A stretch of DNA of 64,000 nt from the NCBI RefSeq assembly GCF_047468865.1, contig NZ_JBLGTV010000001.1, positions 434,001 through 498,000 of the forward strand, read 5' to 3'. This stretch comes from Castellaniella hirudinis_A. Lineage in GTDB: Bacteria > Pseudomonadota > Gammaproteobacteria > Burkholderiales > Burkholderiaceae_B. The notes beneath the pieces were generated by a model. The model was given only the letters and a program-made list of their open reading frames with translations, was not told the origin of the DNA and did not search any database. Of the stretch, positions 9,454 to 18,698 are shown piece after piece. A program made the position numbers and the translations under genes. Within the stretch, counting starts at the first letter, position 1; every line of letters begins with the position of its first letter.

Positions 9454-9689
9454 TTTTTCTTATCCCCATCATTCTTGATCGCAGACGTTCGGTAATTCCC
9501 GTACCACAGCACTTGCCAATCCTTCAGCCAGACATCGCCGAAAACAACCAATTGCGGGGTGGTCTCATCGTACTGAGGAAAATCGAAATCCTCGAATGCG
9601 GCGGGCGGTGGCGCCTTTGGCTTGGGGGCCAATGCCGTACTGATCAAATAACTGGCGACCATAATCGCCAGGTAGTAGATGAATTCCAC
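9450..9689 (-). CDS. small membrane-anchored-like tail protein
   Basis: A 79-residue protein with one N-terminal hydrophobic segment (MEFIYYLAIMVASYLISTALAP, residues 1-22) followed by a proline/lysine stretch KPKAPPPA and a soluble part. Similar short proteins with an ALAPKPK-like motif sit directly upstream of tip-attachment genes in many siphophages and are thought to assist tip assembly (possibly gpI-like). Placed between the BR0599 gene and the 75-residue gene with short spacing. Confidence 0.7.
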   Translation of the reverse strand: MEFIYYLAIMVASYLISTALAPKPKAPPPAAFEDFDFPQYDETTPQLVVFGDVWLKDWQVLWYGNYRTSAIKNDGDKKK

Positions 9690-9700
9690 CTCGCAGCCCC

Positions 9701-10513
9701 TTAGAAGACCGGATTGCCGTCAAACGGCGACTTGCCCGCCAGGTGCGGAAATCCACCGAAGTTCTCTGCATTCCTGAATTTTGCGGCGCAGGTGGCCATT
9801 GTGCGGTCGCACCCCGCATAAGCATTGACGGATAGCCCAGCGGCAAGCCCATCCGAGAACCCCAACAGGCCCAACGTATCGCCCAAGTGCCAGTCGATAC
9901 CCCGGCGATCCACGTGTCCGGCCGCCGCTGTCCATTCGATGTAGCCACCGGCGAACCACCCATCAGGCAGGCTGGCAAAAGCGGCGGATGAGATCAACCC
10001 GCCCCCCACGCTGGTCAGTACCGCCCGGGTCCGATAATCGGCGGCGTTGACGCGACAGCGCTGGTCGTACAGCATGTTCTGGCACTGCCTGGCCCATGTA
10101 CGCCGCAGGCCGGCAGCTTGCATCAGCGACACCGTCGCGCATGTCAGCTCTACCTCGCCGGGCGTGGGAAAGTCCACCTCGGAAATCGTGCCGACATAGA
10201 CAACGGCCGCGCCGTCGTCCCCCCAGTGCCAGCGGCGGATTCTCATCGTAATTTCCACCCCCGGCGGCGTGCCGATAAACAGCGACCCAGGCTGGGTCGC
10301 GCTGGCCATGGTCACCCGCAACGCATCCTGGCGCGCCTCGCCTGTGATGCGGATGTTGTTATTCGTGATAGCCAGTGCTTGGTAAGTCTTGCCCGCCACC
10401 GTCACCGCCCGATCGGCACTGGTGTAGCGCCATTCGCGGGCGCCGATGACGAATTCATACAGGTGGGCGGGCTGTGCCGATTGATTGGATATTTCGGTCT
10501 TTGGGTACGACAT
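9701..10513 (-). CDS. phage BR0599 family (DUF2163) tail protein
   Basis: The 270-residue product has the hallmarks of the DUF2163/BR0599 family: N-terminal HLYEFVIG...WRYTSADRAV with NNIRITGEARQD, a central RTWARQCQNMLYDQRC block, and the C-terminal CAAKFRNAENFGGFPHLAGK motif with conserved cysteines. In siphophages this is a tail-tip protein comparable to lambda gpL, which may carry an iron-sulfur cluster through its cysteines (family knowledge, not shown here). Lies 3 bp after the previous gene in the late operon. Confidence 0.85.
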   Translation of the reverse strand: MSYPKTEISNQSAQPAHLYEFVIGAREWRYTSADRAVTVAGKTYQALAITNNNIRITGEARQDALRVTMASATQPGSLFIGTPPGVEITMRIRRWHWGDDGAAVVYVGTISEVDFPTPGEVELTCATVSLMQAAGLRRTWARQCQNMLYDQRCRVNAADYRTRAVLTSVGGGLISSAAFASLPDGWFAGGYIEWTAAAGHVDRRGIDWHLGDTLGLLGFSDGLAAGLSVNAYAGCDRTMATCAAKFRNAENFGGFPHLAGKSPFDGNPVF

Positions 10514-10516
10514 GAC

Positions 10517-11752
10517 TTAATCTCCTAACGCCCGCAAAGATGGCGCGGATACGAACGTGACGACGCTTTCGGCGACGCCATCGGCATCCGTGATGTGGTG
10601 CAATTCGGTCGAGTCCTGATCCATGCGCATCGGTGCCAGGAACTCAATGCGCTGCACGTTCGCTGCCGCCAGCGTGGGGAGCGTGATGTCCAACCCCAGC
10701 CACTCGCGATCCGCCGCCTCCTCGATGCGCGCGGCGACGATCCGGCGGTGGAACACCCGGCCGTCGTGCAACACGATGCGGATGTCGCGGCGCGCATGCT
10801 GCCCGGGCGCTGTGATGTACTGGGTGTAGCCGCAGCGCTCGACGTAGATCCCTTCATCGGCCAGAGCGACGTCCTGCGCGATGATTAAATCGTCCGAGAA
10901 TGTCGGTAGCCACAGCGCCCGCTGTTTGCCGCGCAGGCTGTACAGTAATTGGCGGAAGCGGTTGCGCTCGGCGCGGCCCTCCAGCGTGAACCGGTACTGC
11001 TGGCGCAGCCAGGCCGAGGTGCCCGTGTCGGTGATCTGCGCCGGGCCCAGCTCATGATCGAAAACGCTTTGCAGCCGGTGAAAATCCACACGCAATGCAT
11101 CGCGCTCATTGGGCGCCACAGTCCAGACCAGCCGCCCGTCACGCACCTCGCCCGGGAACGAGTCGCTCCAATCGAGGGGATCGATCACGTCGAACCGCAG
11201 CTGCGCCTGCGACACGCGACTGGTGACGCGTGAGATCTGCACGTCGCCCACCACCCGCGCGCGGACGATCGGATAGACTCGGGTGCCTGGCCACCAGTGC
11301 AAGCGCGTGGGGTTGGCCAGCGCCAACCCACCCGCGCCCGCAGTGGCCATGACTACCTCGTAGCGCATCCGCGATGCACCACTACCCACCGGGGTCTGCA
11401 GCAACGCAAGGCCAGAGCGAAATTCCCGTTGCACGGTATCAGCAGGAAGGAACGTCGCACCAGGCGGCAGCTCAACGGCGAGGTCTGCCGCATCGTGATA
11501 CAGCGGCAACAGCACCGGATACGACCCGACGCCGGTCAGCGCAATATCCAGGATTGTGCGCTCCGCGCCTTCGGCCACTACCGAGAACTCGAAGCTGCGC
11601 CGTGGCGCGATGCGCAAGGCCCGCCGTTGTTCGGCCCCGACTGGGCTTTGATGCACATCGGTCAGGAATTCCAGGCGTTCCAGCACGCCATCGGCCCAAT
11701 CCGGGCTGATGGGCCAGACAGGTGTGCCGAGCCAAGGGTGGTTTGTCGCCAT
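10517..11752 (-). CDS. distal tail / baseplate protein
   Basis: A 411-residue protein, starting MATNHPWLGTPVWPISPDW. The placement between tape measure and BR0599 corresponds to the distal tail protein of B3/D3112-like transposable siphophages. It has two beta-rich halves; the second contains LRGKQRALWLPTFSDDL, a pattern common in these minor tail proteins. Start follows the tape-measure stop by 2 bp. No enzyme motif seen. Function assigned by synteny, so moderate confidence. Confidence 0.7.
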   Translation of the reverse strand: MATNHPWLGTPVWPISPDWADGVLERLEFLTDVHQSPVGAEQRRALRIAPRRSFEFSVVAEGAERTILDIALTGVGSYPVLLPLYHDAADLAVELPPGATFLPADTVQREFRSGLALLQTPVGSGASRMRYEVVMATAGAGGLALANPTRLHWWPGTRVYPIVRARVVGDVQISRVTSRVSQAQLRFDVIDPLDWSDSFPGEVRDGRLVWTVAPNERDALRVDFHRLQSVFDHELGPAQITDTGTSAWLRQQYRFTLEGRAERNRFRQLLYSLRGKQRALWLPTFSDDLIIAQDVALADEGIYVERCGYTQYITAPGQHARRDIRIVLHDGRVFHRRIVAARIEEAADREWLGLDITLPTLAAANVQRIEFLAPMRMDQDSTELHHITDADGVAESVVTFVSAPSLRALGD

Positions 11753-11754
11753 AT

Positions 11755-14700
11755 CTATACCCCCAGGATCTGCCGAACCGTGCTTGCATTGCGGCTGATC
11801 ACCGCTGTGATGACTTTTTCGCCCTGGGCGCTGGCCATTGCGGCGGTCATGACGGATTCGTCCAGCACTGGCACCACCCGGATCGCCACCTGGTTGCCGG
11901 GCGCCGCTGCCCGAGCAGCTGATGCATCGGCGGGCGGCGAGTCGGAGGCATACAGCCGCTCTGGCGGATGCACCAGGCCGCCGGCGGCGTAGCCGCGCAG
12001 GCTCTGCATGCCGACCCTATTGAATCGTTCCAGGAATGATCTGGCACCAGGCTGTCGAACCACTTCCCGGCGTGCAACGAATTCTTCGGCATGCACGATG
12101 CCGGCCGGCTTGTATTTGCTGCCCCGACCCGTCCAGCCGCCCGCGGCAAAGCCCATGCCCGCAGCGCCTTGCATAGCGTTGGCCGCCATCAATGTGGTTG
12201 CAGCAGCTTGCAACTGCACGGCAGCTACCGCAATAGCTGCCGCAGCCGATGTCATTGTTGCCCCGGCACTTGTCATCAGCCCAGCCGATGTACTAGTTGC
12301 CATAGCCCCCGCCGAAACAGTTGCCCCTGCGGCGCTTAATGTCCCTGCTGCTGCAATGATCGGAGTTGCTTGAGCCTGGCCAGCCGCTGCTGCCGTTGCA
12401 ATTTTCGATGCACCGCCATCACCAGCATCACCACCACCAAAGAGGCCCATGACACCTTGCATTGCGCTTTGTGCAAGTGCTTCAGCCGCCATCTGGGCAA
12501 GGGCATTGACAACGGTTAAAGCCAAATGATTGATTGCCTCGGAAAGCGTCATGGTCCCGTTGGCCAGGCCCTGAAGCGCCCCCGACAACCCTTCGGTAAT
12601 ACCAGTCTTTAGAGTTTCGGCTAGCAATGTCGTGGTGGACTTCAGCACCAGAACCTGGTTGTCCAGTTCCTGTAATGCAGCCCGGGCCGCTTCGCCGATC
12701 GCGCCCGGCATTGCGGCGATCTCGGCAAGCAATGGCCGTATTTCCATCAGTTTGGTAGCCGTCTGACTGTGAATCGACAGCAGCCGTTCACGCGCCCCGA
12801 CCTCCGTCAGCAGCCCCGCCTGCTGCTGGGCCTGCACAGATTGCTCCTGGCGGCTTTGCTCCGCATAGACCGCGTCCAGGCGTGTCTGAATAGCATCCAC
12901 CTGCGCCCGGGCGCGGCTGGTATCGATGACCAGATCCAGCTTGGCCACATCGTCTGTGCGGCCCAGCTTGACCAGTTCTTCGCGCAGCTGTTCGTACTTG
13001 TTTCGGATTTCAGCAAACGCAGCATCAGCCAGTTGGCCGCTGGCACGCAAGTATTCGATGTCGATCTCGCGCATCGTGTCGTCAGCGCGTTTGTGGGCCA
13101 AAATCCGCGCGGCCGCTTCGGCCTCGACGGCTTCCGCGGCAGAGAGCACGCCGCGCCGCCGCTTTTCTGCCAGCTCCAGTAGCTGCACCTGCAGCTCAGT
13201 TTTGCCGTAGGCTTCGGCCTGGCGATGGATAGCCGTGATCAGTTCCTGGGCGGCGATGGCCCGCTGCGCTTCGATTGCAGCCAGCGCCCGGGTGCGCAAC
13301 GCACCCGTCAATTTCTTTTCGGCGACTTCCAGCAAGGCCACTTCATGGGCTGTTTTGCCCGCTTGGGCCGCCTGGCGTTCCAGCTGCTTGACGAAATCCA
13401 GGGCTTCGTTGCGCCCACCACCACGCTTGGGCTTATTTTTATCCAGCGCGTCAGATTGCTTTTGCAGCGCAATGATTGCATCGAAACTGGCGGCCAGATT
13501 ATCAATTTCTGCCGCCGTCATGCCCGCAGCGGCCGCGCTGGCCAGGGTCTCCAGTTTGAACGCCTGAAGCCCTTTGACGCCATCGCGGGCGGCGGCTGTC
13601 AGCTTGTCCTGCAGGGTCTTGGACATCTCAGCGACCCAGGCCTCGGCCTCGCGGACACTTGCTGCTGCTTGCTGCTGCTCTGCTGTCAGGGCCTGCGTTT
13701 CGCTGCCCGCATCAACAGCACTCTGAGCCAGTTGCTCCTGGGCTTTGGTGGCGTCCTCAGTGGCCCCAGTCAGTGCCCGATACGCTTCATAGGCCCCCCA
13801 AATCGCTGCGATAAGCAAACCGAAGGGCCCGCCCGCCAGCGCCATCAGGCCACGGCCCAATGTCAGCCCGATGCGCAACAACCCGCCCAAAGTCAAGGTG
13901 GCCTTGGCCACAGCGGCCGCCGCAGTGGTGGCAGCGGCCGCTTTGGCGGCCAAACCAGCGATCAGACCAGTTTGTGCCGCACCCGCTGTCACCGCAGATG
14001 CCGCCAGGGCACGGTTTGCCGCAGCCAACTGGGTGGTGCGGGCCGCGGCCAGCACAACACCTGCGACATAGCGAGTCACCAGGATTGCAGCCACCGCACC
14101 GATACCACGCGCGACGAGATCGAAATTATCGGCCAGCAACCCCAGGACGCTCACGAGGCCTTCGGCGGTTTGGGATGCTTGGCCATTAGCCCCCGCCCAT
14201 TCCAGCGCCGCGTTGCGTAGCCTGACCATTGCATCGCCCAGCACAGTCACGGGCATTGCGTCGACCTCGACACCCAGCTGCTTGATCTGCGTGCGCAGCT
14301 GCATCAACTGCGGGATGCTGATGCCCGTGGTCCTGGCCAGACGGTCCAGTTCGGCATTGCTCATGCCCAGGGCATCGCCCAGGGCTTTTTGCAAACGTGG
14401 AACTGAATTGATGAGGGTGCGGTATTGCTCGATCCCCATCTTGCCGTTCATGATCGACTTTGAGACCGCGTCAATTGCCGACGCCGCTTTGACACTATCC
14501 GTGGCCGATGCTGCCATGCCGTATGACAGCGCCTCAATAAAATCAATCGATTCCGATGTGGTGTATTTAAGCTGGGTCAGGGATTCGTTTGTGCGGATAA
14601 ACAACTCGGCCGATTGCTCAAACGGTTTATAGACCCGGTTGCTGATGTCCATCAGGCGCTGCTGCGCCTCTTCATATTCCTTCGTGCTGGAAGTAGCGTT

Positions 14701-15054
14701 TTTCAGGCGGCTGTTGACCTGGCCAATCGTGTCAACAATCTCCAAGCCCATCTTGATGCCAGACAGACCCAGGTAGGCACTGGCCAACCCTTTGACCGTT
14801 GAGGTCAGCTTGCCCAGCGCCGCGCCCTGATGATTTGCAGCAGCAACATTTTGCGAGATCGCACGAGTGGCACGGTCTGCTGCCGTGCCAGCCTGGGCGA
14901 TGGCATCGGCGGCTGATCGAGCACCTGTGCCAGCCCGCTTGGCGCTATCGTCAACGCCATCCAGAGATACTGACACGCCCAGCAGGCCCGCGAGTGCTTC
15001 GCGGACCGTCGCGGTGATGCGCAATGCCAGTTTAAGTTCCCCGTTGCCTGCCAT
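11755..15054 (-). CDS. tail tape measure protein
   Basis: The 1,099-residue product has all usual tape-measure traits. Residues of about 70-270 form the conserved TMP domain (GLSGIKMGLEIVDTIG...FIRTNESLTQL...GIEQYRTLINSVPRLQKALG). Residues of about 310-425 hold Ala-rich hydrophobic helices likely to enter membrane during ejection. Residues of about 470-850 are long coiled coils. The C-terminus ends with FAAGGWTGRGSKYKPAGIVHAEEFVARREVV and YAAGGLV, a motif typical of tape measures. By the usual rule of about 1.5 angstrom per residue the tail would be roughly 165 nm long (inference). It directly follows the chaperone pair, as in other siphophages. Confidence 0.92.
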   Translation of the reverse strand: MAGNGELKLALRITATVREALAGLLGVSVSLDGVDDSAKRAGTGARSAADAIAQAGTAADRATRAISQNVAAANHQGAALGKLTSTVKGLASAYLGLSGIKMGLEIVDTIGQVNSRLKNATSSTKEYEEAQQRLMDISNRVYKPFEQSAELFIRTNESLTQLKYTTSESIDFIEALSYGMAASATDSVKAASAIDAVSKSIMNGKMGIEQYRTLINSVPRLQKALGDALGMSNAELDRLARTTGISIPQLMQLRTQIKQLGVEVDAMPVTVLGDAMVRLRNAALEWAGANGQASQTAEGLVSVLGLLADNFDLVARGIGAVAAILVTRYVAGVVLAAARTTQLAAANRALAASAVTAGAAQTGLIAGLAAKAAAATTAAAAVAKATLTLGGLLRIGLTLGRGLMALAGGPFGLLIAAIWGAYEAYRALTGATEDATKAQEQLAQSAVDAGSETQALTAEQQQAAASVREAEAWVAEMSKTLQDKLTAAARDGVKGLQAFKLETLASAAAAGMTAAEIDNLAASFDAIIALQKQSDALDKNKPKRGGGRNEALDFVKQLERQAAQAGKTAHEVALLEVAEKKLTGALRTRALAAIEAQRAIAAQELITAIHRQAEAYGKTELQVQLLELAEKRRRGVLSAAEAVEAEAAARILAHKRADDTMREIDIEYLRASGQLADAAFAEIRNKYEQLREELVKLGRTDDVAKLDLVIDTSRARAQVDAIQTRLDAVYAEQSRQEQSVQAQQQAGLLTEVGARERLLSIHSQTATKLMEIRPLLAEIAAMPGAIGEAARAALQELDNQVLVLKSTTTLLAETLKTGITEGLSGALQGLANGTMTLSEAINHLALTVVNALAQMAAEALAQSAMQGVMGLFGGGDAGDGGASKIATAAAAGQAQATPIIAAAGTLSAAGATVSAGAMATSTSAGLMTSAGATMTSAAAAIAVAAVQLQAAATTLMAANAMQGAAGMGFAAGGWTGRGSKYKPAGIVHAEEFVARREVVRQPGARSFLERFNRVGMQSLRGYAAGGLVHPPERLYASDSPPADASAARAAAPGNQVAIRVVPVLDESVMTAAMASAQGEKVITAVISRNASTVRQILGV

Positions 15055-15055
15055 G

Positions 15056-15280
15056 TCAGTCTCGTTTTTCTGCGGCGCGAAGGGCCGCAGTCAATTCTCG
15101 ATGCAATGTTTTTACGTGTTTGCCACCGGCCGCCGTCGCGCTGAGATCCACGATGCGCTCCTGGCGCTGGCGCAATGCAGCCGCTTGCGTCTCGCGCCAA
15201 AAGAGCATCAGCTGGCGCTCTGTGTATCGCCGGACGTCGGCGAGGGCGTGACCGTGCTCGATGAGGGCGGCATAAACGTG
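15056..15280 (-). CDS. -1 frame extension of tail assembly chaperone (GT-like)
   Basis: Seventy-four codons in the -1 frame relative to the upstream chaperone gene. The product (HVYAALIEHGHALADVRRYT, then ERQLMLFWRETQAAALRQRQ and a basic tail) looks protein-like, but there is no ribosome site or good start codon inside the overlap. The natural explanation is ribosomal frameshifting at the G-run 15280-15288 (codons GTT GGG GGC), giving a gpGT-like fusion just upstream of the tape measure gene. The site is not a classical slippery heptamer. It ends 2 bp before the tape-measure start. Confidence 0.6.
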   Translation of the reverse strand, partial: HVYAALIEHGHALADVRRYTERQLMLFWRETQAAALRQRQERIVDLSATAAGGKHVKTLHRELTAALRAAEKRD

Positions 15281-15711
15281 CCCCCAACCGACGGTAGCGC
15301 CGCCGCGAGCTGCTGAACCTCGCGCGCCACTGCCGCCCGCCGCACGATGGCGCGCCCGAAAAAACCTGCATTTGCCCCCCACCACATGGCAAGCAGCAAC
15401 TCGCCGTCCTCGGGGGGCAGCGCGCGCACCCAATCGGCATCGACATCGGTGGCCATCGCTACCATTTCGATGACGACAGCGTCGTGCGCGCCGATCACGG
15501 CCAGGACGGTCTCGTAATCCGGTTCGCCCTTGCTGAACACCTTGACCAGGTCATCGATAAAGGGTTTGGCCAGCGCATTGGCCCGCAGCCCTTCCACGAA
15601 AGTGAATTCGCGCACTGTCACCTGGCGACCGCCGATGGTCTCGGTGCGCTCGGGGTGCAGGATGTCCAGGTCATCGGCGATGGGCTGCAGCGTTTGCTTG
15701 ATATCGCCCAT
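15208..15711 (-). CDS. tail assembly chaperone (gpG-like)
   Basis: A 167-residue acidic protein starting MGDIKQTLQPIADDLDILHPERTETIGGRQVTVREF; the VTVREFTFVEGLRA opening is common in phage tail assembly chaperones that lie between tube and tape measure genes. The last 23 codons read a Ser/Thr/Pro-rich tail (PPSSSTVTPSPTSGDTQSAS) that overlaps an alternative -1 frame with better coding character. This arrangement, short product plus frameshifted longer product, matches lambda G/GT. The chaperones coat the tape measure before tube polymerisation. Confidence 0.75.
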   Translation of the reverse strand: MGDIKQTLQPIADDLDILHPERTETIGGRQVTVREFTFVEGLRANALAKPFIDDLVKVFSKGEPDYETVLAVIGAHDAVVIEMVAMATDVDADWVRALPPEDGELLLAMWWGANAGFFGRAIVRRAAVAREVQQLAAALPSVGGTFMPPSSSTVTPSPTSGDTQSAS

Positions 15712-15713
15712 GG

Positions 15714-16466
15714 TCAGCTCTCGATATAGCCAAACGGCCCCAGCAGATCACTTGCGGGGATCGAAGTGTCGGGCAGGACAGAACCCGCCACGGTCATGCC
15801 CACGAATTCGTCACCCGTGTTGATGAGAGCAAGTTCAGTGAGCGGCGCGGTGGAAACCCGGTACAGAATCACCGTAACCGGGTCACCCCCCTCGGCCAGG
15901 TTGATCCCGTCATAGCGCAGCGCAACCTCAGGGGCTGGGGCGGTCATGATGCCGACGCGGCGCACAGCCCCATATTCGTAGTCCGCCGTCGTGGGCTGGC
16001 TGAATCCAGTTTCCGGCAGCGCGATCACGTCAATGGCCCCGGCACCGGCATCAACCGAATAGTGCGTGCCCAGGGTCAACCCGTCGACAGCCAGGGCGGA
16101 CACCTTGCGCTGCGGCAGGTAATAACGCTGACCCACCTCAAGGGTGGGCAATTCATGCGCCGTGACCGACCCCGCGGGCGTGGTGATCTTCTTCCCCCAC
16201 AGGGTCAGCTCCAGGTTGTCGCCATCGACCTGGTGCCAAACGGAGCTCAAAGCCCCATCAACACCAGTGCGAATCTTGCGCACAGACCGACGCATGCCGC
16301 TGTAGGATTCCTTGTGGGTGAATTCCTCGATCTCCATACTGAAGGTCAGTTCCGACACATCCCCCACCCAGCGCCAGGCCCCGATATCGTATTGACCACT
16401 TTCATTGCGGGTGCGCGAGGCTACGCTGACGCGGCCCTGGCCGTAGTAATAGGTTTCAACCGTCAC
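15714..16466 (-). CDS. major tail tube protein (siphophage type)
   Basis: A 250-residue protein, read from a GTG start at 16466 because AGGAG is located at ideal spacing. The frame upstream lacks coding signs. The beta-rich sequence (YYYGQGRVSVASRTRN, ELTFSMEIEEFTHKESYSG, LWGKKITTPAGSV) and location before the chaperone pair fit a tail tube subunit forming the non-contractile tube. No sheath gene is found nearby, which supports a siphophage tail rather than Mu's contractile one. Assignment rests on synteny and fold style. Confidence 0.7.
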   Translation of the reverse strand: MTVETYYYGQGRVSVASRTRNESGQYDIGAWRWVGDVSELTFSMEIEEFTHKESYSGMRRSVRKIRTGVDGALSSVWHQVDGDNLELTLWGKKITTPAGSVTAHELPTLEVGQRYYLPQRKVSALAVDGLTLGTHYSVDAGAGAIDVIALPETGFSQPTTADYEYGAVRRVGIMTAPAPEVALRYDGINLAEGGDPVTVILYRVSTAPLTELALINTGDEFVGMTVAGSVLPDTSIPASDLLGPFGYIES

Positions 16467-16653
16467 GGTTATTCTCCTGGTTGTCTTTGGATGGGTTTTT
16501 GCTTGCCGGCGTGGCGGGAACAGACGCTGCGTGGCCGATGCCGCGCTCAACTAGCCAGGCCGCAGACTGATCATTGACTTGCTGCAGGCGGGCGCCGGGC
16601 TGATACGATTTGCCTGCATGCGTGTGCGGCCGGTCGAGGATGATGGTTTTCAT
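16456..16653 (-). CDS. DUF2635 (Mu gp38-like) small protein
   Basis: A 65-residue product that starts MKTIILDRPHTHAGKSYQPG and continues WLVERGIG, the signature of DUF2635, which includes Mu gp38. The ATG overlaps the stop of the preceding gene (ATGA) and the gene runs 11 bp into the tube gene, so it is translationally coupled on both sides. In Mu-like phages this gene sits between connector genes and tail genes. Function unknown. Confidence 0.8.
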   Translation of the reverse strand: MKTIILDRPHTHAGKSYQPGARLQQVNDQSAAWLVERGIGHAASVPATPASKNPSKDNQENNRDG

Positions 16654-17168
16654 GGGGTTTCCTGTGTTGGGGTCGTTGATACGCGAGAGGGGCCTGCCGC
16701 GCCGTCCCAGGTTTCCGTGGCCAGCTCGATGGCGTATTGCCAGACGCCGCCGGCAGCGCCCAATGGGGTTTCCTGCGTAAACCACAGCGGCCGGGCGCAA
16801 CCAGGGGGACGAAATCCACGCAAAGCGCCACGCGCGGCGTCCAACATCTCGGCAGCGCCGTGGTCGCCATTCAAGGCCCGCACCAACAAAGTGACCACGA
16901 ACTTCAGCGTGCGCTTCTGCGGCGCCGAGCGGGCGGGCAGCGCCGGCGCGGACAGGCCCGAGGCCGGCGGCGCCGAGAACTGGCCGCCGCCGTATGACAC
17001 CAGCAGCGCACCATCAACGTGGTTCAGTTCGTAGTCTTCCGGCCGGTCGGGAAAGAAATCGACGGCCAACAGGTTGCCCAGCTGGTCGGTCAGACGATCA
17101 ACGACCGCCTGCAAGATGTCCTGTGTGGATACGGTCGTCGCATTCTGGAGCGGTGGAGGAATGGCCAT
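16650..17168 (-). CDS. Mu gp37-like protein (DUF1834), neck/tail terminator candidate
   Basis: A 172-residue protein with start MAIPPPLQNATTVSTQDI at 17168, one base after the preceding stop. Central ELNHVDGALLVSYGGGQF followed by TLKFVVTLLVRALNG matches the Gp37/DUF1834 pattern. These proteins occupy the neck-to-tail position in Mu-like phages and probably act as tail terminator or connector (inference from order: gp36, gp37, gp38). Confidence 0.8.
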   Translation of the reverse strand: MAIPPPLQNATTVSTQDILQAVVDRLTDQLGNLLAVDFFPDRPEDYELNHVDGALLVSYGGGQFSAPPASGLSAPALPARSAPQKRTLKFVVTLLVRALNGDHGAAEMLDAARGALRGFRPPGCARPLWFTQETPLGAAGGVWQYAIELATETWDGAAGPSRVSTTPTQETP

Positions 17169-17169
17169 G

Positions 17170-17682
17170 TCACAGCCTCCACGGCGTTTCGTTGGCAAAA
17201 CGCTTGGGGCGCGTCTTGACCAGCACCTTGCCGGGCTCGCCTTGAGCGCGGCCATCGGGCAGGCCGAGCGAGACCCGGTTGTCACGGATCAGGCCCAGCG
17301 TGTGAATCGAACCGTCGTAGGTGGATTTCACCGTGGCGGGCAGATCACGTTCCGGGCGGCGCGCATACAGAGCATGCCGCGCCAGGCTGACTGCCAGATC
17401 GCGGATGACCGTGGGCACCGACGACAAGGGCAGCGTGTAGCGGTTGCGCAGGTAACCGTCGATCAGGTCTTCAGCCTGGTCGATGGCCCGCTGAATGACT
17501 GCTGCATCCTGTTCACCGGCCCGCACCTTGGTGGCATCGTCTTGCGACAGTTCAACCAAGGTTCGGGCAGCAATAGATGCCCGCAGGTCATCCAAGGAGC
17601 AATAGCGCCCTTGGATGACGTCGCTCGGGGCGATCTGCTGCGGAGCAATCGGCTCATCAACGGATTGACCAGGCATAACCAT
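17170..17682 (-). CDS. Mu gp36-like head-tail connector (DUF1320)
   Basis: A 170-residue protein. The core YCSLDDLRASIAARTLVEL with helical IQRAIDQAEDLIDGYL and RDLAVSLARHALYARR is the DUF1320 pattern, structurally akin to gp6-type connector adaptors that join the portal ring to the tail. Its ATG overlaps the capsid stop (TAATG). Adjacent to gp37- and gp38-like genes in the Mu order. Confidence 0.85.
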   Translation of the reverse strand: MVMPGQSVDEPIAPQQIAPSDVIQGRYCSLDDLRASIAARTLVELSQDDATKVRAGEQDAAVIQRAIDQAEDLIDGYLRNRYTLPLSSVPTVIRDLAVSLARHALYARRPERDLPATVKSTYDGSIHTLGLIRDNRVSLGLPDGRAQGEPGKVLVKTRPKRFANETPWRL

Positions 17683-18674
17683 TACGTCCCGATGGACAGA
17701 TCCACCGTGGCGCCAGGCACCAGGTTGATCGTGAGCGGATTGGCCTGGGCTTCCAGATCGTAGCCCTTGCCCATATCGCGCTCTTTGGATTTTGCGTAAT
17801 ACGGTTTGCCCAGTGTATTCACGGCCTCGTTGTAATTTGCGGGGGCGTTATAGACTTTGAACATGCCACGAGCGATCGGGAACAGCACGCCGCCGGCGGT
17901 CGGAATGTAGTCCTGGCCGGAAACGCGCGCGATGTATTCCTCAAACACGATGCCTGCATACGTGAAGCCGGTACGCAGGTCGCCGCCCAGACGATCCTGC
18001 GCGGCCTGCCAGTTGGCGTAGGCGGCTTTCACCTCTTTGTGGCCAGTCAGCCGGTCGAAGAAATCCGGCCCCACGAACGCCCGCCATCCGGTGATGACGA
18101 TGCCGGTGGCCGCCCGCTCGATCTGGCGCTTGCCATCGAGCAGGCTTTTGCGCGGATCGCCAGAGGCCCCCAAGGCGACCTCTTGTTCGGGCGGCGTGAT
18201 GCCGAACTCTTCGTGCAGGTCGTAAATCACGCTGGCATCGGCATCCAGGATGCGGCCGCGCAGGGCACCGACGCGGTGCCATTCCTTCGTGGCGTCGATG
18301 TTGGCCTTCAGGCGTTCGAGCTCGTCGTTCACGACCGTTGCAACGGACGATACCGGGTTGGTCTGAGAACCGAACTCGACCAGATCCTGCACGTCGGCAG
18401 GCAACAGCACACCGGATTGCGGCAGATGCGGGATCTCGAACGGGCGGCGGGCCCGCTTGCTGCGGGACACCGGCGTGGGGTTGTCGGTACGGCTGGCCGT
18501 CGGCACCAGCGCCAAGCGGCCCTCGTGGTGCTCGATCAGGACAGTCGTGGTGCGCACCCCCTTTTCCTCGAAAATCCCCAGCGCCCCGGCTTTGCCGGGC
18601 ACGGTGGGCAGCGCGTTGATCGCGTCCGTCAAGGTCGTGGCGGTGAACAGTTCGCCGTGTTGATTGCGTGACAT
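17682..18674 (-). CDS. major capsid protein (lambda gpE family)
   Basis: A 330-residue protein; start MSRNQHGELFTATTLTDAIN at 18674 has GAGGATC upstream. The sequence follows the phage_cap_E (HK97-fold, lambda gpE) pattern: central EWHRVGALRGRILDADASVIYDLHEEFGI, then TYAGIVFEEY and the C-terminal FPIARGMFKVYNAPANYNEAVNT, KERDMGKGYDLEAQANPL. Preceded by a decoration protein and the protease/scaffold gene, the standard head-shell order. This is not a Mu gpT-type capsid. Confidence 0.9.
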   Translation of the reverse strand: MSRNQHGELFTATTLTDAINALPTVPGKAGALGIFEEKGVRTTTVLIEHHEGRLALVPTASRTDNPTPVSRSKRARRPFEIPHLPQSGVLLPADVQDLVEFGSQTNPVSSVATVVNDELERLKANIDATKEWHRVGALRGRILDADASVIYDLHEEFGITPPEQEVALGASGDPRKSLLDGKRQIERAATGIVITGWRAFVGPDFFDRLTGHKEVKAAYANWQAAQDRLGGDLRTGFTYAGIVFEEYIARVSGQDYIPTAGGVLFPIARGMFKVYNAPANYNEAVNTLGKPYYAKSKERDMGKGYDLEAQANPLTINLVPGATVDLSIGT

Positions 18675-18698
18675 GATGATCCTCAATTAGTAATAGGG

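Noticed and set aside
13225..14220. 331-codon rightward frame inside the tape measure gene
   Set aside because: Antisense to a recognised tape measure; Gln/Cys/Arg-rich and without start signals.
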